Assembly: GCA_026545765.1 (NCBI GenBank)
Contig: JAIFAC010000286.1
Location: 62,001-126,000, forward strand
Source: Plantago major
Taxonomy: Eukaryota > Streptophyta > Magnoliopsida > Lamiales > Plantaginaceae
Direction of reading: 5' to 3'
DNA: 64,000 bases
The position numbers and the translations under genes are program-made. Shown here piece by piece: positions 45,301-57,443 of the stretch (positions within the stretch are counted from its first letter, which is position 1; each line of letters starts with the position of its first letter). The notes beneath the pieces were generated by a model. It saw only the letters and a program-made list of their open reading frames with translations. It was not told where the DNA came from and searched no databases.

Positions 45301-47892
45301 GTCTGGTCCTCATCAACCTTTCTTTCTTGAACCTGAGAATTAAAATTATCACAATACTTTGGAAATTTTATCAAGAAAACTTTTAGATGACAAAACAGAT
45401 ATCTGAGAGATCAATTACCTCCATGGGAGGCTCAGATATTTGTCTCTCAGAGACTTGTGCAGTCTCAAGTCTCTGGAATCTTTTCTTGTGATGAAGGCCT
45501 TGATGCCTCATCAATTTCCATAGGTGCAGGGGATGTCGCAACATCCCCCTTGCACTTCTACTTCTGAGTGAGCCTGTGAGTAGAAAGCATTGAATAATAT
45601 AGAGAAGAAGTTTTAGTTAACCCAAGGTGAAGAATATTTATCATTGATTTTCATATACCTTCATGTTGGAAGGCTCAATGAAATTTTCTTCAGAAACCTT
45701 TTCGGTCTCTGGGTTCTTTTCTGGCATTTCTGCCTTATCTTCCTCTTTCTCAGTTGTAGCCTGTTAGAAACATACACTTAATTGGTTAAGTAAATTATCG
45801 TATAACTGAAAAATGACAACTTAGGAAACATTTTATCACCTGTAGGACAGGCTCAGATTTCTTAAGTGGTGAGGTTGATGAAACCTCTTTCTCAGTTTCT
45901 GAGGCAAGCTTTCCAGCTTCCTCTTGTCCTTGTGTTTCTAACTCAGCCTGTAACAAAGAATTTTTATAAGTAACAAGATGTACAAGCATAAAATTTGCAC
46001 AAGATAAGAGTTAAACCATTCAACTACCTGAGCATTATCAGGCTGATTGGTCTCTGGAACTTGTGACCTTTCTATACATTGGTCTTCTTGTTCCAGTATT
46101 TTTTCTTTGTTTGAAGTTTCAGGTACTTCACACCTTTCCTGAGTGTGCAACTCAGTTGCCTCCCCTGGTTGATCATTCTGAGTAGATGTCTCAGTTTGAT
46201 CCCTCTCTTTGAGTTGGGGAACCTGCTCTTTTGCAGGATTTTCTTCAGCTTGTTGCAAAGCTGGTAATTCAAAATGGAGTTCATTGACCATTTCATCAAC
46301 CATTTGTGGCTGTTGTGGTTGTTGTGTTTGTGGTTGTTGTGGTTGTCTGGAAGCAGAGGATTGGTCAGTAGAGTGTTCTTCCAGATTTTTAGATGTGGCA
46401 TTTTCATCAGCATCTGCCAGTACTAAATTTCCACTCATCAGGGCTTCTTGAAGTTGTGCATATGAAACGTTCCCTGATGAAGTATTTGCACCAACAACCT
46501 TTGCTATAGGTGCTTGTTCAGCAACCTGTGGTGTAGGTTCTTTTTCAGATACCTTTTCACCAGTTACTATTTCAGTAACCTTAGCCCTCTTTATTCTTTC
46601 TAGGACTTGAGAGATGACTAGTTCATCGTCTTCATCGTCAGAGCTCTCATCAGCATTGGGAACTGATTGGTCCATAATTCCTGCGGTTTCTGCAGATAGG
46701 GCTTGGTGTTTTTCACCTGTTTTGGCAGCATTAGCAAGTTCTTCAGCAAGGCATTCTGCATTAGTCGCAACATTTCTGAACGCACTTTCTCTTGCTGAGT
46801 CTACTTGTTCAGTAGCTGATAACTCTTTTGCAGCATTGATGAGTTCATCTGCATTTATGGGTTCATCCAGCCCGCAGATATCGGGAATTGACAACCTCAA
46901 TGGGTGTGTCTTTTGTTTTGCCAGCAGACTTCTTTCTTGAAGTTCTAGGCTTCTTAGTCGCAACCTTTTCTTCAGATACCTTTTCAGACTTTCGCTTCTT
47001 AGAACCTTTCTGAGAGCCAGCAACCTTTTTTCATCATGTTCGTGTACTCATATTTGTAGAGTTCTTGTTGGCTATTTCAAATGGCCTCTCGAGCTCAATG
47101 CCAAGCTTTTCCAGCAAGTAGCATATCTTCAGACCATAGTTTACTGTGGCCTTTGGCTCAGCTAGTCCTTTGGCAATCTTAGGCTCGAAGCCTTGAATCT
47201 TCTTCACAAACTTCATGAAGTCGTACTTGCCTCAGTTAAAAGGGTTTTCCGGCCTTTTGTCTTGTAGATTCAGCAAGAACATCATGATCCATTGTTCTTG
47301 GCTTATCTGGTCAGCACCTCCTTGTAGACCATCAAAGCATGTGTGAAGAATGCAAGCCAATACATCCCAGTGGACCATCAGATGTCTGGTTCGGATGTCA
47401 GCAAGCTTGTACTCAGTGGGTGTATCTGATTTTTCAAGATCACACACGTCACTGTACAATTGTTTAACACCTTCAAGGAGATCATCATCCTTGGTGTTTA
47501 TTTCAGAATCCTTTTCAAGATTTTGAAACTCAAACAACTCACAGAAAGTTGTTAAGTCCAGAAGGATTTCCTTTCCTTGGACTGAGGTTTTGACAGACAC
47601 TATTTCAGTGCCTTCAGAAACACAGGAAATTATCCTAGAGTTGTTGTAAAATTCCAACACATCGAGTGATGAAATTCCACTTGGGCGAGCAGATAGAAAA
47701 CCCTTAATTTGTGCCTTTTCAAGCATGTCAAGAATCAACTTTCTGTCGGCTTGGTTCTCTATTTGAAGTCCAATGGTCAGGATTAAAATCTCCTACCAGT
47801 CGGTTGTTCACAATAACCAACTCTGATGCTTGCTTTTCAGCAGTACCAGTGGAGGATTGAGATTTCTGTGTGGAAGAATTCTTTGGGGCCAT
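42370..47892 (-). pseudogene. Extra spliced gene of the nested SIRE-like element (env-like position), unknown function
   Basis: Downstream of pol on the same strand. ATG at 47892 (MAPKNSSTQKSQSS). The N-terminal domain (LDVLEFYNNSRI; FCELFEFQNL; HWDVLACILHTCFDG) resembles plant retrotransposon-linked domains of the Transposase_32 type (tentative). A Glu/Gln/Pro-rich part with QQPQ repeats ends the first coding block at 46028 (PDNAQ|GTAGTT). Then come short exons 45947-45840, 45760-45659, 45573-45419 and one starting at 45332, separated by introns of 79-86 bp. Further left are an acidic stretch (EDDEEEEINENDFDEP), a coiled coil (EEEQQLHLQLEDEIANSRDK, 44417-43830) and a C-terminal part ending about 42400. 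Frame changes are frequent, and about 70 bases near 47760 are missing compared with the outer copy. Confidence 0.7.
45332..46028 (-). other. Exon-intron array of the nested extra gene
   Basis: Minus-strand exons 45947-45840 (108 bp) and 45760-45659 (102 bp) have lengths divisible by three and split between codons. Introns 46027-45948, 45839-45761, 45658-45574 and 45418-45333 are 80, 79, 85 and 86 bp with GT/AG ends. The third exon here is 155 bp against 141 in the outer copy, so it carries an indel. The exon beginning at 45332 has lost its donor. Confidence 0.75.
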
Positions 47893-48082
47893 CTCTTTAT
47901 ATAGTGTAGGAAGTTTGGATTGGTGTTTGAATGAGATTTGATTCAGTAATTCTTTGCAGAAAAACTTAATCTTGATTTGCAGAGTTTGTAGAAGGTTTGC
48001 AGAGAATCAAGAGAAGGTTTTGCTATTTTTGTGCAAGTCAGAATGTTGGATTAGGCGAAAGTGATTTCTTTTGCCAAAATCC

Positions 48083-48092
48083 TATATATATA
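48083..48092 (-). promoter_or_regulatory. TATA-like sequence upstream of the nested extra gene
   Basis: TATATATATA about 190 bases upstream of the ATG at 47892, followed by a CT/CA-rich leader. The same sequence and spacing occur in the outer copy (58018-58027). A second one, TATATAAAG (47895-47903), lies too close to the ATG to be its TATA box. Confidence 0.45.
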
Positions 48093-48674
48093 GCAACGTA
48101 ATCTCAACAGAAAAATACATACAAATTGATTTTGTGTGTACGTATATGTGATTTGCAAGCAGGCGTGAGCAAAAGCTAGTTTGGCATTAAATGCTTAGTG
48201 GGCCATGTCTGAATTTCAACAGTCCACTATTTACAGAGAATTAATTTCGTCCGTTAAGATCAAACGCTCATTTCATCAAGGGTCAATATTGCTTTCAAAG
48301 AATGATCACAATCAGCAATTGTGATTGTGCCCAATTAATGAATTTTGGCTATTAGCTATCTGAATCACGTTTTTGTATGACCAAGAACACTGTTTGCATC
48401 TGAATCTGTCTTATACTTAGGATTTTTCCAAGTTTTTCATCAAGATAGAAACAATGCGAATTTCAAGAGACTAGTTGACTGCAGATAGTTGTACTATTCT
48501 CCTTTGTGTTCCCCGTTTGTAGATTGATTCAGATATCTGAGTTCCCGTCTTAGAGATCTTAAGCTGTCTTTTTGCTCTTTACCCTTTTTGACTTCTGGAT
48601 ACCCGTTCCAGTTTTCTCTTTTCTCTTCTCTGGATGCCTGTTCCAGATACCTCTACTCTGGATGCCCGTTCCAT
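48093..48674. other. Spacer between pol and the extra gene, with three short hairpin repeats
   Basis: Non-coding. Just after the pol stop are three copies of CTGGAtrCCyGTTCCAG (48595-48611, 48630-48646, 48658-48673). CTGGA/TCCAG ends let each fold on itself. The outer copy has them at 57458-57537. Confidence 0.6.
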
Positions 48675-49094
48675 TCACGAACTTTTCTTCATTGGTAGTT
48701 CCATTAGTCCAAGATTATGTCTTAAGGCTAAGAATCTACTTTCTTGTAGTGGCTTAGTGAAGATATCTGCAAGTTGGTCTTCAGTGCCAATCTTGAGTAT
48801 CTCTATATTGCCTTTTTCAACATGGTCTCTGATGAAGTGATGTCTAACATCAATATGCTTTGTTCTAGCATAAAATTTAGGATTCTGTGTAATCGCAATA
48901 GCACTTGTGTTGTCACAGAAAATGGGAGTTTTCTCTTCATTGAGTCCATAGTCTTTAAGTTGTTGTTGTATCCATGAATTTGTGTTGCACAACAACCAAA
49001 GAATATATTCAAATTCCTGTGGTAGAAGTTGCAATTGAGTTTTGCTTCTTGCTAAACCACGAGATAAGTCTAGTACCCGAAACCCAGAGTTCAC
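48675..49094 (-). pseudogene. Nested element RNase H
   Basis: C-terminal part of the copia polyprotein: WIQQQLKDYGLNEEKTPIFC, DNTSAIAITQNPKF, RTKHIDVRHHFIRDHVEKGN, LADIFTKPLQESRF. It degrades RNA in RNA-DNA hybrids during copying. The first part of the domain (49095-49160) is in other frames; the outer copy 56934-57443 shows it intact (GYSDADYAGS, EAEYIAAGCC). Confidence 0.9.
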
Positions 49095-49110
49095 GAGGTG
49101 CTTTTCCTAT

Positions 49111-50493
49111 CTAGCTGATCCGGATAATCGGTGATAAGTACCCAGCTAAACTCAATCCGCTTTCTTTAGGATACCACAATCCTACATCTACTGTACCTTT
49201 TACATACCTTAAAATTTTCATAGCAACGTTGTAGTGTGTTTGCATCGGATTTGTCTGAAATCTAGCACACACTCCAACGGCGTATTGAATATCAGGTCTA
49301 CTTGCAGTGAGGTAAAGTAGTGAACCTATTAATTTCCTATACTTATGTTCTTCAACACTCTTATCTGATTCAGTATAGGTCATTTTGGTTCCAATGCTCA
49401 TAGGTATCTTTGCATTCTTTTCAGAAGGCTTAAGATTGAATTTTGTGAGCATATCTTTTGCATACTTTGTTTGACTAATGAATATTCCATCATTGAGTTG
49501 CTTGACTTGCAATCCTAGGAAATAATTCAATTCTCCCATCATGCTCATCTCAAACTTGTTTTTCATGAGATTTGCAAAGTCATCACAAAGTTGCTTGTCC
49601 TTAGATCCAAATATAATGTCATCCACATATACTTGAACTAAGAGTAGTTTCCCATCATGATTTAAGGTAAATAAAGTTTTATCAACTTCACCTTTCTTGA
49701 AACCACTTTCCAGAAGGTATTTGGCTAAAGTGTCATACCACGCTCTTGGAGCCTGTTTCAGTCTATATAGAGCTTTCTGTAATTTATAAACCATTCAACT
49801 TTCTGAGGAAACTTCAAAGCCAGGTGGTTGCTCAACATAAACTTCTTCTGCAAGTTCACCGTTCAAGAATGCACTTTTGACATCCATCTGATAAACTTTA
49901 AAATCTTTATGAGCTGCAAAGGCTAGAAAGAGTCTTATTGCATCCAATCTGGCAACTGGTGCATATGACTCATCAAAATCTAAGCCTTCAGTCTGGGTAA
50001 ATCCCTTGGCAACCAATCTTGCTTTGTTTCTGGTTATTTCACCAGATTCATTCATTTTGTTTCTGAAAACCCACTTAGTTCCAATCACAGATATTCCTTC
50101 TACAAATGGAACTAGTTTCCAGACTTTGTTTCTCTCAAATTGATCCAACTCTTCTTGCATTGCAGAGATCCAGTCTTGGTCTCCTAATGCTTGTTCTATA
50201 TTTTTAGGTTCAATATTTGAGATGAAACATCCAAACAGAGAATTAGCATTTTCAGCTATTGCTCTCCTAGTCCTAACACCTTGATTAATTGGTCCAATTA
50301 CATCCTTTGCAGGATGATCTTTGATCCATCTCATCATAGGGTTAGTGCTAGTAGGATCAATATCCAAGTGATTTGAATGTGAATCACTAAGATTATGATT
50401 TGATACTTTTTCAGTATTTAAGATATCTGACACATGGGAAATGTCATGGATATCTGACACTTTTTCAGTGTTAGAGATATCTGGAACTTGCAT
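49111..50493 (-). pseudogene. Nested element reverse transcriptase
   Basis: Two long minus-strand frames, 50493-49795 and 49794-49111, split by a stop at the codon after [10 protein letters not shown]. The first has the conserved start of copia reverse transcriptase ([26 protein letters not shown] block, [20 protein letters not shown]). The second has ALYRLKQAPRAWYD, the catalytic YVDDIIFGSKD, LNYFLGLQV and the tether SRPDIQYAVG. Upstream, 50493-50420 repeats [13 protein letters not shown] units. All core motifs are present; only the stop between the two halves and the end at about 49130 are damaged. Confidence 0.92.
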
Positions 50494-50701
50494 TTCAGCA
50501 GTCTCATTTTCAGATACCTCTTCATGATGAAGGTTCTCGAACTTTGTTCCATTTCTGGAAAACTCATAGGAAATTCCTCATCATGTCTGTGAGTCATCTG
50601 GTTGTTACTAGGCTCTTCAAGCTTTTCTACGTCAGAGTCATCCTCACTTTCCATAATGATGTTTCTCCTTTCTGAGAATTCTTCTTCAGAATCCCTCAGC
50701 A

Positions 50702-51497
50702 TTAGTTCTTTGAACCTTTCTGAGAGTTCATCATTAGGAGGTGTTTTCTTATTTCCTTCATAGAATACAACATGCGATTCTTCAATTTTCTTTGTTCTTT
50801 TGTTGTAAATTCTGAAACTTTGCTATTCGTGGAATAACCAAGAAATACACCTTCATCTGCCTTTGGTTGAAATGTTCTCAGATAATCTTTCCCATTGTTT
50901 AGAACAAAACATCTACAACCAAATACTCTCAGATGTTTGATATTAGGGGGTCTACCAACCAAGATTTCATAAGGGGTCTTGTCATGGTGTTTGTTTATCA
51001 AACATCTGTTCTGAGTGTAGCAGGCTGTGTTTACAGCTTCAACCCAATAAATTTCACTTATTTCACTGTCAGCTAGCATTGTTCTTGCAGCTTCTTTAAG
51101 GGTTCTGTTTTTTCCTTTCTGCAACACTATTTTGTTGAGGTGTTCTTACAGAGGAAAGTTGGTGTTGTATACCTTTGCAGGTACAAAACTCCTTTATGTA
51201 CTGGTTGACAAACTCAGTACCATAGTCCGATACGATTGCAGATACCTTGTCATTTTTCATGACTTCAAGCTTTTTCAGCAAGTTTGGTATCTCCACCCTG
51301 GCATCAGATTTGTGTTTCGGAAAGACAACCCAAGTAAATCTTGAGAAGTCATCTACAACAACCAGACCATACTTCTTTCCTGCATAACTAGTTACAATTG
51401 ATTCAAAAAGATCCATGTGTAATAGTTGCAGTGGTCTAACACTAGAGTGTCTGATTTTGGACTTGAAAGAGATCTTAGATTGTTTCCCCATCGGCAA
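50702..51497 (-). pseudogene. Nested element integrase
   Basis: Frames 51497-51096 and 51127-50702. The first has GKQSKISFKSK (end of the pre-integrase zinc region) and the catalytic core: LLHMDLFES, VVVDDFSRFTWVVF, VSDYGTEFVNQ and the glutamate in NSVAERKKQ. The second continues with WVEAVNTACYTQNRC, KTPYEILVGRPPNIKHLRVF and GVFLGYSTNSK. One frame change joins them near 51110. The DDE residues are present. Confidence 0.9.
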
Positions 51498-52820
51498 GAA
51501 GCGGATACCATCCTTTACGAAAGATGTTCGGGAAGGCCAACCACTAACTCTTTCTTGGCAAGTCTGCTCGAGTTTTGAAGTTCAAGTGACTCATTCTTTT
51601 GTGCCATAACCGGTGCTCTTACTGTGACCAGATTGACTCACCATGAGACATTCTTGATTGTGGCGGATGCCCAATCGGCAACATAAAGATCGCCTTTCCG
51701 AAAGCAACCAAGGTATGCCTTTGATTCATTGTCAATTAGTTTGCGATTTTGCTTTGAATTTTATAGTAAAACCTTTATGCATAAACCGCTCATGCTAAAT
51801 AGATTATATTTCAAATCCTTAACATGTAATACGTCAGTGATTGTTAATGGACCCAATTTGACGTTGCCAAATCCCAGAGAGGGATTTAATTCTCCTCCAG
51901 CAAATCTGATATCTGGTCTGTGTTGCAAACTTTGTAATGTCGACAGTTGCTTTATCTCATCATGTGCTTTCCGCATCCACTATCAAATAGCCATTGTGCT
52001 TTAGTCGAAGCATTACGCACATAACGGAAAGGAGATTAGGTTCTCATATCTTTGATGGAACCGTCGAGATTAAAAGATCTTCGAGGAATCCATTTTGAAT
52101 GAATTTCTTAGAAATATTCTTTTGTCAGACAGGAACATAAGGAGAATTCTATTTGAATGAATGTTATCATTAGTAAGAATTATTTTCTTCCTTGGTGTTC
52201 CTAGGTGCTCCATATGGTGCTTTCGGATACTGTCGGGTTTACGAGTTTGCTTTCAAACAAACTTAGCTTTCCTTGCTGATTTCTTCTAGCCTAGCATTGA
52301 TTTTCGGGCTTGATTCAACTTCCACTTGATAATTGCTTTGAGCAATTCTAGCTTTCGACCATCGTTCTTGCTCTGCTTGTACTCATGAGCAAGTTGTTTT
52401 CGATGCCTTTGTAGCGATACCGTTGAGCACATGAAGCTATCTCGAGATCTTTTCTCGTGACTTTGCTAGTCTCTGGTTGGTCCAATTTCTTTTCAGAAAA
52501 AGTGACATGGGAGAATTTGCCAGCTCCTGCAATTCTACCCTTTTGAGAGACATAGCACTGTGGGTGTTTAAACTTTTCAGTGTTGTGTTTCTTTTCAGAA
52601 ACGTGCCCAACAGTTTTGTTTTTGACTTGTTTTTCCCACAAAGGTTTAGTTGCAACTGCCTTTCCTTTGTCTACAATCTTCGTCTTCTGACCGATATTAT
52701 AGATTGCATAGGAACCATCTTGCTGAGTACTTACAAATGTTCTTCTTTCCTTACTCTTATTCAGAGTTGTAGAACAATCTCTGCGGTATTCAGCCAAGTC
52801 CTTTCTTTTGAAGGATCTCT
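51498..52820 (-). pseudogene. Nested element protease and flanking polyprotein
   Basis: Heavily frame-shifted. 51976-51761 carries the end of the protease/pre-integrase region (GGELNPSLGFGNVKLGPLTI, TDVLHVKDLKYNLFSMSGLC). 52797-52348 carries a Lys-rich spacer (AEYRRDCSTTLNKSKERR). I cannot see the active-site DTG/DSG clearly. The stretch 52000-52350 is rich in CG where related sequence would have CAG/CTG. Confidence 0.65.
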
Positions 52821-54560
52821 TCAGTAAGATTGTACTTCAGTAAGAGTGTCACTAGCTTTGGCATAAGATTGAAAAGATAATTCATTCTTTTTGAGTTCCT
52901 TGTTCTCAGAAAGAAGATCTTCATATTTCTTTAGTAGCTCAGCCATTGCTTCATTATGTGACTTTTCTGTCTCAGATATCTGAGCTTTGAGAAATGTATT
53001 TTTTAGCATCCTTTTTCTCAGATATCTTAACCAGTTTAGAGTTTTCCTTTGCAAGAAAATTCTTTTCTTCTTCGAGATTTTCGGCTCTAGCTCGGATCAT
53101 TAGAAATTCTCTTTCATAGATATCAAGTTCCTTTCTGAGATTTTCTAGATCTTTGATTTCTTCTTCATCACTTTCATAAGTGTAACAAGAAGTATGTATT
53201 ACCTCATAAGCCATAAGACAGTTTTCAATGTTAGAGATGTCTGGACCGTCAATCTCAGCAACTCCACACATTTCATTTTTCTTGAGGCCGAAGTCGATTA
53301 CATCGTGAGTAACTCCACATAATTCTGGTGATGGTAAAGTTGAGTCATCTGAATCATCTTCAGAGTCTGTCTCAATATCTAGAGCATCCAGTTGAGTTTG
53401 GATTTTCTTTCTTTCTTCAGTTAATAAAGCTTTCTGGCTTCTTCTGAAGATTCTTCTATATTTCTTGTCACCTGTCCTTAGTTTATTGAAGGCCGGACAA
53501 TCCTTCTTGAAGTGACCAGGTTTCTGACAATAGAAACAGATATCGTCTCCAATTTCTGCTTCCTCAGTACATGATGCTTTCTGGGCTGGCTTGTTCAGCG
53601 AGCTTTGCATACTTTTGTACTGGTGATAGTTTGAGCCTAGATGCTTTTTCAGCTTCTCTTTGGCTTTCCTTCATCGATTTCTCGATATATTTGCTCATTT
53701 GCTTTGCGAAGAGCATCCTCGATCTCTTCCTTGCTTTTCTTCTTTTGAAGTTCCTTGAGTGACTAGAGCAACGTTACGCAACTTTTCATTGTTTGTTCTC
53801 TTTGAGTTGTCTCATAATCAGCGACAAGATGAGAGAAAAGTTCCCTTTGGGTGATATTTGGCATTCCTTGGTTGAAATAAAAGAATTTAGTATGCTCCCA
53901 GTGGTTAAGACTTACGACAATAGTCTTAATCTTCTCGGTTTGGAGTATCTATTCTTCCCCAAGTGCTGCCATATCACTCATGAGAGTGGTAAATCTGAAA
54001 TCAAGTTCTTCCAAGGTTTCAGTGGGTCCTTGTTTGAAATTTTGAAATTTCAATTTGAGAACTTCGAACTTGTTTTCCTTGGTTTTCGGTTACCGCAGAT
54101 TTCTTCAATCGGTTGCGAAGCAACTTTCGCCGTTTAGCACCCACGGTTTACTTGTATGTGCTCGGTGTCGATCGATGATGATATTACGAGCTTGAACATC
54201 CAGACGATTTCTCTTGGCATCTTCCGATGTCCGAGTTCTCTGGGCTTTGGTTCAAATAACTTGGTAGTAGATCTCCCACTTGTTGACGCATCAGTTTGTG
54301 AAGACCCTTCGCTTTGATCTCTGTCTCTACCATTAGAAACCTCCATGACTTGCTTAAGTTGTTGAATGACTATTGGGCCATTCTTTATCACTTTGATCAT
54401 TTCGTCACTTATGGCTTCAAGGTGGAGTATCATGTTATTTTTCCATTTCGTAGTTCTACGGTTTGAGAGCAGGTGCATCACTCGAGACATACACACACTT
54501 AACACACAAATTAAATAGTCCTCAAAAATGGACAAAGTTCCTTCACCTATCTGGGATCTA
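52821..54560 (-). pseudogene. Nested element gag
   Basis: The N-terminal capsid part is in the frame 54604-54134 (KWKNNMILHLEAISDEMIKV); the ATG-less extension through the primer site is not a start. The middle (about 54130-53610) is broken into pieces (for example LNHWEHTKFFYFNQGMPNI). 53610-52972 has the CCHC knuckle CFYCQKPGHFKKDC followed by an acidic region and a coiled coil (IYEREFLMIRARAENLEEEK). 53054-52821 continues the coiled coil. Long coiled-coil tails after the knuckle are common in SIRE-type gag. Confidence 0.82.
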
Positions 54561-54588
54561 GGTTCGGTCTGGGAAAGGTGGTGAACCT

Positions 54589-54603
54589 CCTGCTCTGATA
54601 CCA
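54589..54603 (-). other. Primer binding site of the nested element
   Basis: The minus strand reads TGGTATCAGAGCAGG, an exact match to the usual plant tRNA-iMet primer site, two bases inside the LTR. Confidence 0.9.
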
Positions 54604-54605
54604 CT

Positions 54606-56310
54606 TGTTGGTCCAGATAACGGCAAAGTAAAAGACTAGAGGGGGGGGGGGTGAATAGTCTTTTAAAACTTTAGTCGATAAACGCAATTTCTCAGATATC
54701 TGTGAAGATATCTGATACTTAGATTCAGAGCGCGGAAGACTTAAGATAGATAAGTGCAGAAACTCTTATTGTGTGTGTGTGTGTGTGTTGCTGAAAAGTA
54801 AGTACAGAAATGTAAATAACACAGCAAGTATAGTGGTATTTGGAGGTGGCGTAATCCTCCAACTAGTCCACTTCGGTCTTCCAGAGACCTAGAATTCACT
54901 AGAATAGATAATTGTGTTCTCCTTACAAAATCCTATTCTAAAATTCCTTTAAACAAATGGTTCCCAACCAAATGTTCCCCCTGAGTTGTTCCCGGCTTTC
55001 TGACCCAGTACTTCTGCTCGAAACCTTTTGAGTTATTCCTAGCTTCCCAAGCTAAGTACTTCTATACTCAATAACCTTGGAGTTATTCCTTAGTTTTCCA
55101 AATCAAGTACTTCCTATACTCCGGTAACCTTGGAGTTATTCCCTGATTTTCCAAACTAAGTACTTCATGTACTCCACGCCAGTTATGGTGTTGGTTTTGG
55201 TTTGAGTTGTCAGATGAGCTTTTTTAATAACTTATTTAGTTATTCAGATAGCTCTGTGAATCAAGTATACTTAATACACTTTTCAATGTATGGTACCTTG
55301 TTCTTTTTACTGACCCAAGTCTTAGATAAGTGTTCAAGAGAATGAATCTCAGATACTTGATCTTTTGATTCAACTCTTTCACAGATAGCTGTGCTTGTTT
55401 AGGATCAGGACACTTAGAAATTTAGTGCTACTTAAGATCAAGAGCTTTGGTCGCAACAGAAAGATTTAGAATAAGTAGTCTGCTTGAGATAGTAAGATAT
55501 TCAGTGTGTCTAAGGTTCAACGTGTGTATTCTCAAGCTGTCTAAGTGTTGATATTTATAGATGAATTTGAGTACCGTTTGAATAGTATCCGTTAGACTCA
55601 AATTCAAACTATTGATATCTATGTATAGTACTGTAGCAGGTTTGTCTTCTTCTTCAGAAGGTACCGTTGCTTTCATTCAGACATCTCTGTCCGTGCATTA
55701 AATGCATTGTACTGTACCTTTTGTCCTGTAGTGCCAACGGAACTATGCTTTTGTATCAGAGACAACCTTGATCAGATTTCTCTGAGTTTTTCGCACGTTC
55801 TTATCTTCAACTTCATATACCACTTAAATTGAAACAACTTTGTTTGCAATATATATTTCTTTTTCAGAAATGTGGTTAAGGCTCAAGGTATCTGAGTGTA
55901 GATATCTGTGGACACTCTCCTTGATTTCAGATAGACCTTTTGGTTTCTCAGATATCTCTTGTGACACAGTTTGTTCAAACCTATTCGTGTCTTCAAGATA
56001 TCTGGCCAAGGTATCTGGAAAACTGTTTCAATAACCTTGTGCAGTTTCTTCAAGTCTTCAATGTCGTTGAACTTGTTCTGCTTGGATGTCTTCTTCTTGG
56101 TCTTCTCTTTATAAAATAAAAATTACATTTTGAGACCTAACATCCTATACAAGATTAACTAAACTATCATACTTAGTGGGTTTCCTCTTTTACAATGTTC
56201 AAGTGAACCAAGAGTACTAATCACCTTTCTGAGACTAAGATAAGTCATCATGTTGCTGATCAAAACTAAACAGATATTCTTAACAAAATATCTAACAAAA
56301 TTTCCTAACA
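54606..56310 (-). repeat. Right LTR of the nested element (1705 bp)
   Basis: Plus orientation TGTTGGTCCAG...TTCCTAACA, with an 11-G run at 54641-54651. It is the 5' LTR in element orientation, followed by the target duplication GAAGT. Confidence 0.92.
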
Positions 56311-57443
56311 GAAGTTTCCTCAGAAAGTAGAATGGTTTATAAATTACAGAAAGCTCTATATGGACTGAAACAGGCTCCAAGAGCGTGGTATGACACTTTA
56401 GCCAAATACCTTCTGGAAAGTGGTTTCAAGAAAGGTGAAGTTGATAAAACTTTATTTACCTTAAATCATGATGGGAAACTACTCTTAGTTCAAGTATATG
56501 TGGATGACATTATATTTGGATCTAAGGACAAGCAACTTTGTGATGACTTTGCAAATCTCATGAAAAACAAGTTTGAGATGAGCATGATGGGAGAATTGAA
56601 TTATTTCCTAGGATTGCAAGTCAAGCAACTCAATGATGAAATATTCATTAGTCAAACAAAGTCTGCAAAAGATATGCTCACAAAATTCAATCTTAAGCAT
56701 TACGAAAGAATGCTAAGATATATGAGCATTGGAACCAAAATAACCTATCTTGAATCGGATAAAATTTGAAGAACATAAGTATAGGAAATTAATAGGTTCA
56801 CTACTTTACCTCACTGCAAGTAGACCTGATATTCAATACGCCGTTGGAGTGTGTGCTAGATTTCAGACAAATCCTATGCAAACACACTACAACGTTGCTA
56901 TGAAAATTTTAAGGTATGTAAAAGGTAGTAGATGTGAGTGCGTGGTATCCCAAAGAAAGTGGATTGAGTTTAGCTGGTTACTCAGACGCTGATTATGCTG
57001 GATCACTGCTAGATAGGAAAATCACCTCAGGAACCTGTCAGTTTCTGGGTACTAGACTTATCTCGTGGTTTAGCAAGAAGCAAAACTCAATTGAAACTTC
57101 TACCACAGAGGCTGAATATATTGCTGCTGGTTGTTGTGCAACACAAATTCTGTGGATACAACAACAACTTAAAGACTATGGACTCGATGAGAAGAAAACT
57201 CCCATTTTCTATGACAACACAAGTGCTATTGCGATTACACAGAATCCTAAATTTCATGCCAGGACAAAGCATATTGATGTTAGACATCACTTCATCAGAG
57301 ACCATGTTGAAAAAGGCAATATAGAGATACTCAAGATTGGCACTGAAGAACAACTTACAGATATCTTCACTAAGCCACTACAAGAAAGTAGATTCTTAGC
57401 CTTAAGACATAATCTTGGACTAATGGAACTACCAATGAACTAA
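56311..57443 (+). pseudogene. Outer SIRE-like element: reverse transcriptase (second half) and RNase H
   Basis: Continues the frame cut at 40381. 56332-56769 has ALYGLKQAPRAWYD, the catalytic YVDDIIFGSKD and NYFLGLQV. After a frame change, 56750-56992 has KLIGSLLYLTASRPDIQYAV. After another, 56934-57443 has GYSDADYAGS, TSTTEAEYIAAGCC, DNTSAIAITQ, HARTKHIDVRHHF and DIFTKPLQ, ending MELPMN and stop. Two frame changes otherwise separate long open segments, so this copy's pol 3' half is well preserved. Confidence 0.92.

Larger units (their letters stand above)
40382..56310 (-). mobile_element. Complete nested SIRE/Maximus-like copia element (15.9 kb), minus strand
   Basis: Both LTRs, primer site, polypurine tract and target duplication (GAAGT, 40377-40381 and 56311-56315) are present. 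In element order (right to left): LTR 56310-54606, gag, protease, integrase, reverse transcriptase, RNase H (ends 48675), then about 6.6 kb containing an extra gene, then LTR 42019-40382. The size and the long region after pol fit the SIRE/Maximus lineage of plant copia elements, some of which carry env-like genes there. All coding parts have frame changes, many at former CAG/CTG sites. It is inserted in opposite orientation into a copy of the same family. Confidence 0.9.

Noticed and set aside
46209..46940. Plus-strand Cys/Gly/Ser-rich frames opposite the SIRE-like extra gene
   Set aside because: They mirror the Gln/Pro and Glu/Ala-rich coding sequence on the minus strand.
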